A program made the position numbers and the translations under genes. Below, piece after piece: positions 63,998 through 64,000 of a DNA stretch of 64,000 bases. This DNA is from Psychrobacillus psychrodurans. GTDB lineage: Bacteria; Bacillota; Bacilli; Bacillales_A; Planococcaceae. Below the pieces are notes generated by a model. It worked only from the letters and a program-made list of their open reading frames with translations, was not told the DNA's origin and ran no database searches. The DNA is taken from the NCBI GenBank assembly GCA_900114885.1, contig FOUN01000003.1, forward strand, positions 124,001 to 188,000, written 5' to 3'. Each line of letters starts with the position of its first letter. The first letter of the stretch is position 1.

Positions 63998-64000
63998 TCC

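Overview
The window is low-GC Firmicute DNA from a spore-forming member of the Bacillales. Gene order and protein character fit the Planococcaceae/Caryophanaceae (Psychrobacillus, Lysinibacillus or Solibacillus type) better than Bacillus sensu stricto; the genus is an inference. Support comes from the dinG-ypmA-ypmB-asnS-dnaD-nth-ypoC / ponA-recU / yppE-mrfA-mrfB-gpsB-rnpB-ypsC-ypvA-ypwA neighbourhood (B. subtilis order with aspB missing and extra genes added), a CotF-type coat protein, GltC divergent from gltAB, a type-B RNase P RNA, strong AGGAGG ribosome sites and frequent TTG/GTG starts.

Layout. Positions 1-5300 are accessory: a cut-off gene, a small membrane protein, a ROK regulator with two tandem operators plus a sugar-type MFS permease, an ASCH protein and a MccF-like peptidase. 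Positions 5.3-27 kb are a DNA-maintenance and cell-wall core: DinG helicase-exonuclease, AsnRS, DnaD, endonuclease III, PBP1 and RecU on the minus strand, the mitomycin repair pair MrfA/MrfB, GpsB, RNase P RNA, a PAS-GGDEF-EAL protein, an rRNA methyltransferase, a second DinG-like helicase and an M32 carboxypeptidase. Positions 27-38 kb hold a transglutaminase-like protein, an SRPBCC protein, a ba3-type terminal oxidase with a small third subunit behind an Fnr-type site, a stand-alone CheX-like protein, a possible Fur-controlled 31-residue membrane peptide, the double dynamin DynA with a rhodanese, RlmN and a YtzI-like microprotein. Positions 38-46.8 kb hold an EAL-CBS-GGDEF protein, a three-gene ABC importer, catalase and threonine dehydratase. 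Positions 47-51.7 kb are a four-gene sugar-acid (probably threonate/erythronate) operon with regulator, kinase, dehydrogenase and GntP permease. Positions 51.8-64 kb hold an FMN reductase, a DUF2935 protein, gltC/gltAB, an isolated hisH-hisF pair, a HAD phosphatase and a CotF-like protein.

The genes work in several units: DNA repair and recombination (DinG, Nth, RecU, MrfAB, YpvA), wall growth (PBP1, GpsB), c-di-GMP turnover (two multidomain proteins), low-oxygen respiration (cba genes), glutamate synthesis (gltAB) feeding glutamine-dependent reactions (HisH), and sugar-acid use. No prophage, IS transposase, CRISPR array, tRNA or rRNA operon was seen. The mobile-like content is a family of short intergenic repeats, two of them with matching terminal inverted repeats, and a nine-unit 21-bp tandem array. 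I found no clearly new multi-gene system. The most promising unexplained items are the micro-gene at 31.55-31.74 kb, the repeat elements, the orphan and divergent HisF, and several precise regulatory layouts.
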